The position numbers and the translations under genes were made by a program. From Candidatus Poribacteria bacterium (GTDB lineage: Bacteria; Poribacteria; WGA-4E; GCA-2687025), in assembly GCA_018644665.1 (NCBI GenBank), contig JABGQA010000073.1, forward strand, positions 25,205-89,204: 64,000 nt of DNA, written 5' to 3'. A model generated the notes under the pieces. That model saw nothing but the letters and a program-made list of their open reading frames with translations. It was not told where the DNA came from and did not search any database. Positions 61,846 to 64,000 of the stretch are shown here, in pieces; positions within the stretch are counted from its first letter, which is position 1; the number at the start of each line of letters is the position of its first letter.

Positions 61846-62786
61846 AGCGCCGTTTCCCGCCATTGGACTTCGACGCGATCCGCACCATCCCGCTGGGCGA
61901 CCGTGAGAACAAGGTGACTGTAGGCGACCTCGCGGCGCCCGTACGCGCAGGCATGCGCGTGTCCGAGTTGCTGGCAGGTCTCCCGAACCAGCTCGCCGGC
62001 GCCGAGCTGCGGTCGTTCGTCTCCGATGTCGCCAGCGCGGTGCGCGGCGGCGGCGTGGTGATCGCCATGATAGGCGGACACGTCATCAAGGTGGGTCTCG
62101 CGCCAATTCTCATCCAGCTGATGGAAGCTGGGGTCGTCCACGCGCTTGCCATGAACGGCTCGGCGAGCATCCACGACTTTGAGCTGGCGCTGGTCGGCGG
62201 GACAAGCGAGGACGTCTCCGAGACGCTCGAAACCGGCGAGTTCGGGATGGCTGAAGAGACGGGCCGGCTGATGAACGAGGCGGTTGCCCGCGACCCCGCC
62301 GCTGGGATGGGAGCCGCCCTCGGCCGCATGATCGACGACGAGGACTTCCCGCACGCGGACGTGAGCGTATTGGCTGCGGCCCATCGACTCGGCGTTCCCG
62401 CGACCGTTCACGTGGCGATCGGCACTGACATCATCCACCAACACCCGGCCGCTGATGGCGCCCGGATCGGTGAGGCGACCTACGCCGACTTCCAGCGCTT
62501 CGCGTCGGTTGTCGCGGAGTTGGATGGCGGCGCGGTCCTCAACATCGGCTCCGCGGTGATCATGCCGGAGGTGTTTCTGAAGGCGCTGACGATCGCCCGG
62601 AATCTGGGGCGCGGGGCGACGGACTTTGTCGCCGCTGATTTCGACATGACACGTCACTACCGGCCTGGGGAAAACGTCGTGGCGCGGCCCACAAGCCGCG
62701 GCGGCCGGGGCTACCGATTCACCGGGCGCCACGAGATCATGATCCCGCTTCTGGCCGCCTCGCTCCTGGACGCGCTCGCCGACTGA
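61842..62786 (+). CDS. Conserved unknown protein, weakly deoxyhypusine-synthase-like
   Basis: 314 residues, cytoplasmic, alpha/beta. Distinct segments: VVIAMIGGHVIKVGLAP, LIQLMEAGVVHALAMNG, SIHDFELALVGGTSEDV, ETGEFGMAEETGRLMNEAV, and HVAIGTDIIHQHP. The order of a Gly-rich loop, a Lys, and an N-G-x-x-x-H-D-x-E motif recalls the deoxyhypusine/homospermidine synthase group, but I cannot confirm it by eye. ATG overlaps the cyclophilin-like stop (ATGA). Confidence 0.55.
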   Translation: MKRRFPPLDFDAIRTIPLGDRENKVTVGDLAAPVRAGMRVSELLAGLPNQLAGAELRSFVSDVASAVRGGGVVIAMIGGHVIKVGLAPILIQLMEAGVVHALAMNGSASIHDFELALVGGTSEDVSETLETGEFGMAEETGRLMNEAVARDPAAGMGAALGRMIDDEDFPHADVSVLAAAHRLGVPATVHVAIGTDIIHQHPAADGARIGEATYADFQRFASVVAELDGGAVLNIGSAVIMPEVFLKALTIARNLGRGATDFVAADFDMTRHYRPGENVVARPTSRGGRGYRFTGRHEIMIPLLAASLLDALAD

Positions 62787-63518
62787 TCACACCATCCACC
62801 ACGTGCCGACGGCGATGCGTTCCTTGCCGAACCCTCGGTGTTCCGGCGCAAGCGTGGCCAGAAGCTCGTGCGCTTTGCGTCCGATGGCGTCGCTGGCGAG
62901 GTCGACGCACTTCGCCCCAACTTCCGCCGACGCCTGCTCGCGTGGGTCCAGGCCGCCGATCCCCGACGGCGCCTTCATGTCCAGGTTCATGGGGCCATCG
63001 CCGAGGGCGCCGATGTCAACGCGGTCTGGGTGGAAGAACATCATGTCGGATGTCTCCCACTTGGCGGCGTGATCCGTGCTGCTGTCGGGGCCGTCGCTCA
63101 ACGTGATTTCCCACATGCCCATGCCGGCCGCTGTCCCATCGCTGAGGACGGGCTCCAACGCCGCGTCGATCATGTCGATCATCCCTCGCACGTTGTGGCC
63201 GCTGACGCCGATGATGACGCGGTACCCGGTGGACTTCAGACGGTCGAAGAGCTGTGTGAGGGTAGGCGTGAGGACATCCAGGTCCCAACCGTCGTGCACG
63301 AACATCGGCGGATAGACGACGCCACCATGCCTCTCCGCAGCTTTGCAGAGGACGCCGTGCGCCTTGAGCGCGTCAGTGCCGAGGGGCAGATGCTCGCCGT
63401 GCCATTCTATCGGCCCGAATGGCACGTACACGGCCGGGAACTCCTTGCCGCGTTCCTCTAGCTGAGCCGGTCTCAGGAACTGCATCTGTACGTCGCGGGA
63501 GCAATCTGGCGAGAGCAT
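62787..63518 (-). CDS. Creatininase family amidohydrolase
   Basis: 243 residues. EWHGEHLPLGTDAL (Glu38, His40, Glu42/His43, Asp49) is the metal-binding signature of PF02633; VIIGVSGHNVRGMIDM supplies the second histidine region. Family members include creatininase, MftE and a pyrimidine-degradation enzyme, so the substrate is open. ATG after AGGAGGAAGTG. Its stop abuts the stop of the convergent preceding gene. Confidence 0.88.
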   Translation of the reverse strand: MLSPDCSRDVQMQFLRPAQLEERGKEFPAVYVPFGPIEWHGEHLPLGTDALKAHGVLCKAAERHGGVVYPPMFVHDGWDLDVLTPTLTQLFDRLKSTGYRVIIGVSGHNVRGMIDMIDAALEPVLSDGTAAGMGMWEITLSDGPDSSTDHAAKWETSDMMFFHPDRVDIGALGDGPMNLDMKAPSGIGGLDPREQASAEVGAKCVDLASDAIGRKAHELLATLAPEHRGFGKERIAVGTWWMV

Positions 63519-63549
63519 CACTTCCTCCTGCCGTCGTCGGCGGCGGGTG

Positions 63550-63801
63550 TCAACCGTCGTCGCGTGGGTCGGGGCTGCGCGCCTCCGGGAGTGAGCGGGC
63601 CCCGCGAGCGTGGTCCTCGAGGAGGACGTCCGCCAACATCTCCCGAATCTGGGCCAGTTCCTCGCGCACTTCCGCCATGTCCGCGTTCCTGCCTTCGCCC
63701 AAGCGCGCCTCCGTCGCCACCCGCTTGTTCTCTATCTGCCGCGCTATCAGCCTGTATCCGAGAATAATGGCTACGATCGGAACGAGAATCTCGGGACCCA
63801 T
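63550..63801 (-). CDS. Small membrane protein with coiled coil
   Basis: 83 residues: one N-terminal membrane helix (ILVPIVAIILGYRLIA), then a charged amphipathic helix (about 25-60, EVREELAQIREMLADVLLED) likely to form a coiled coil, and a disordered acidic tail. Similar small proteins occur widely with no known role (PspB-like in size). ATG 63801 follows GGGAGAACC. Upstream of the creatininase gene by 31 bp on the same strand. Confidence 0.65.
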   Translation of the reverse strand: MGPEILVPIVAIILGYRLIARQIENKRVATEARLGEGRNADMAEVREELAQIREMLADVLLEDHARGARSLPEARSPDPRDDG

Positions 63802-63923
63802 GGTTCTCCCACCGGCGGCGCGTACGGTCACCCGCGGATGCGCATATCAAGCGCCAGGCTACTTCCCGGACACGTGGCGCGCAAGGCTCCGGCCGGGTAC
63901 ACGGTAACCGTGGCCCATTGCGC

Positions 63924-63952
63924 TTGATTCGCCCTGCGAGCAGCACTACCAT
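63924..63952 (+). promoter_or_regulatory. Promoter of the tRNA-Pro gene
   Basis: TTGATT (63924-63929), 17-bp spacer, TACCAT (63947-63952), placing the start 7-8 nt downstream and almost at the tRNA 5' end. Confidence 0.55.
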
Positions 63953-63960
63953 AGACGCGT

Positions 63961-64000
63961 CGGGGCGTAGCGCAGCCCGGTAGCGCACCTGCTTCGGGAG
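63961..64000 (+). tRNA. tRNA-Pro (CGG), 5' part, cut by the window edge
   Basis: CGGGGCGTAGCGCAGCCCGG matches the acceptor and D-arm of bacterial tRNA-Pro, including the AGCCCGGTAGCGC D-loop. The anticodon arm CTGC-TTCGGGA-G gives anticodon CGG (positions 63994-63996). The 3' half lies outside. Confidence 0.85.

Noticed and set aside
1..64000. CRISPR arrays, insertion sequences, prophage genes, rRNA
   Set aside because: I found no regular direct repeats with spacers, no transposase or integrase motifs and no rRNA sequence.

Overview
The window is dense, high-GC bacterial chromosome, almost fully coding, with short intergenic gaps and many overlapping stop/start codons (ATGA). I see no insertion sequence, prophage, CRISPR array or rRNA. 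A lauroyl/lipid A-type acyltransferase, an ELM1-family protein and a PorV-like barrel suggest a diderm. The mix of phytanoyl-CoA-dioxygenase-like, Gfo/Idh/MocA, creatininase, amidohydrolase and DUF5060 glycosidase genes around a full aerobic respiratory set is typical of uncultured marine or soil groups such as Poribacteria or Latescibacterota. That placement is an inference; no rRNA is present to settle it.

Layout. (1) 1-5.0 kb, plus strand: heme A synthase ctaA, heme O synthase ctaB, a DUF420 protein, an ABC-2 exporter pair and an unknown membrane protein, probably the tail of a cytochrome oxidase cluster. (2) 5.06-9.02 kb: a 1318-residue fusion of a eukaryotic-like Ser/Thr kinase, an Fe-S PD-(D/E)XK nuclease and a superfamily 1 helicase, i.e. 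a Dna2-like enzyme carrying its own kinase. It is the most unusual gene here. (3) 9.1-11.5 kb: a secreted zinc-metalloprotease/TPR protein. (4) 11.5-31.3 kb: one long respiratory block, nuoA-CD-E-F-G-H-J-K-L-M-(antiporter)-N followed after 10 bp by the ATP synthase genes atpZ-like, I, B, E, F, H, A, ending at a strong hairpin terminator. A good promoter, inverted repeats and a Rex-type operator precede nuoA. nuoB, nuoI, atpG, atpD and atpC are not present. (5) 31.3-41.5 kb, mostly minus strand: a small permease, a Cys-cluster protein, dehydrogenases, a Tat-targeted bifunctional-nuclease-domain protein, mtnA with a pyrophosphatase-like protein lacking its catalytic aspartates, a K+ channel, gcvT, an aldehyde dehydrogenase and a glycosidase. 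(6) 41.7-45.1 kb: DUF1015, then rpmI-rplT-[T-box]-pheS on the minus strand. (7) 45.2-53 kb: a lipoprotein, a minus-strand cassette of four unknown membrane proteins plus DUF4340, and an XRE-TPR regulator. (8) 53.2-64 kb: PhyH dioxygenase and class III aminotransferase; minus-strand acyltransferase/ELM1/outer-membrane operon; plus-strand amidohydrolase/oxidoreductase/TPR/cyclophilin-like/unknown operon; creatininase; a small membrane protein; and the 5' part of a tRNA-Pro at the right edge.

How it works together: the core is aerobic energy metabolism. Heme A is made for an oxidase, complex I feeds electrons in and builds the ion gradient, and ATP synthase uses it. The split of complex I and ATP synthase genes, an ion antiporter inside nuo, the Rex-like site and the kinase-nuclease-helicase fusion are the points most worth following.
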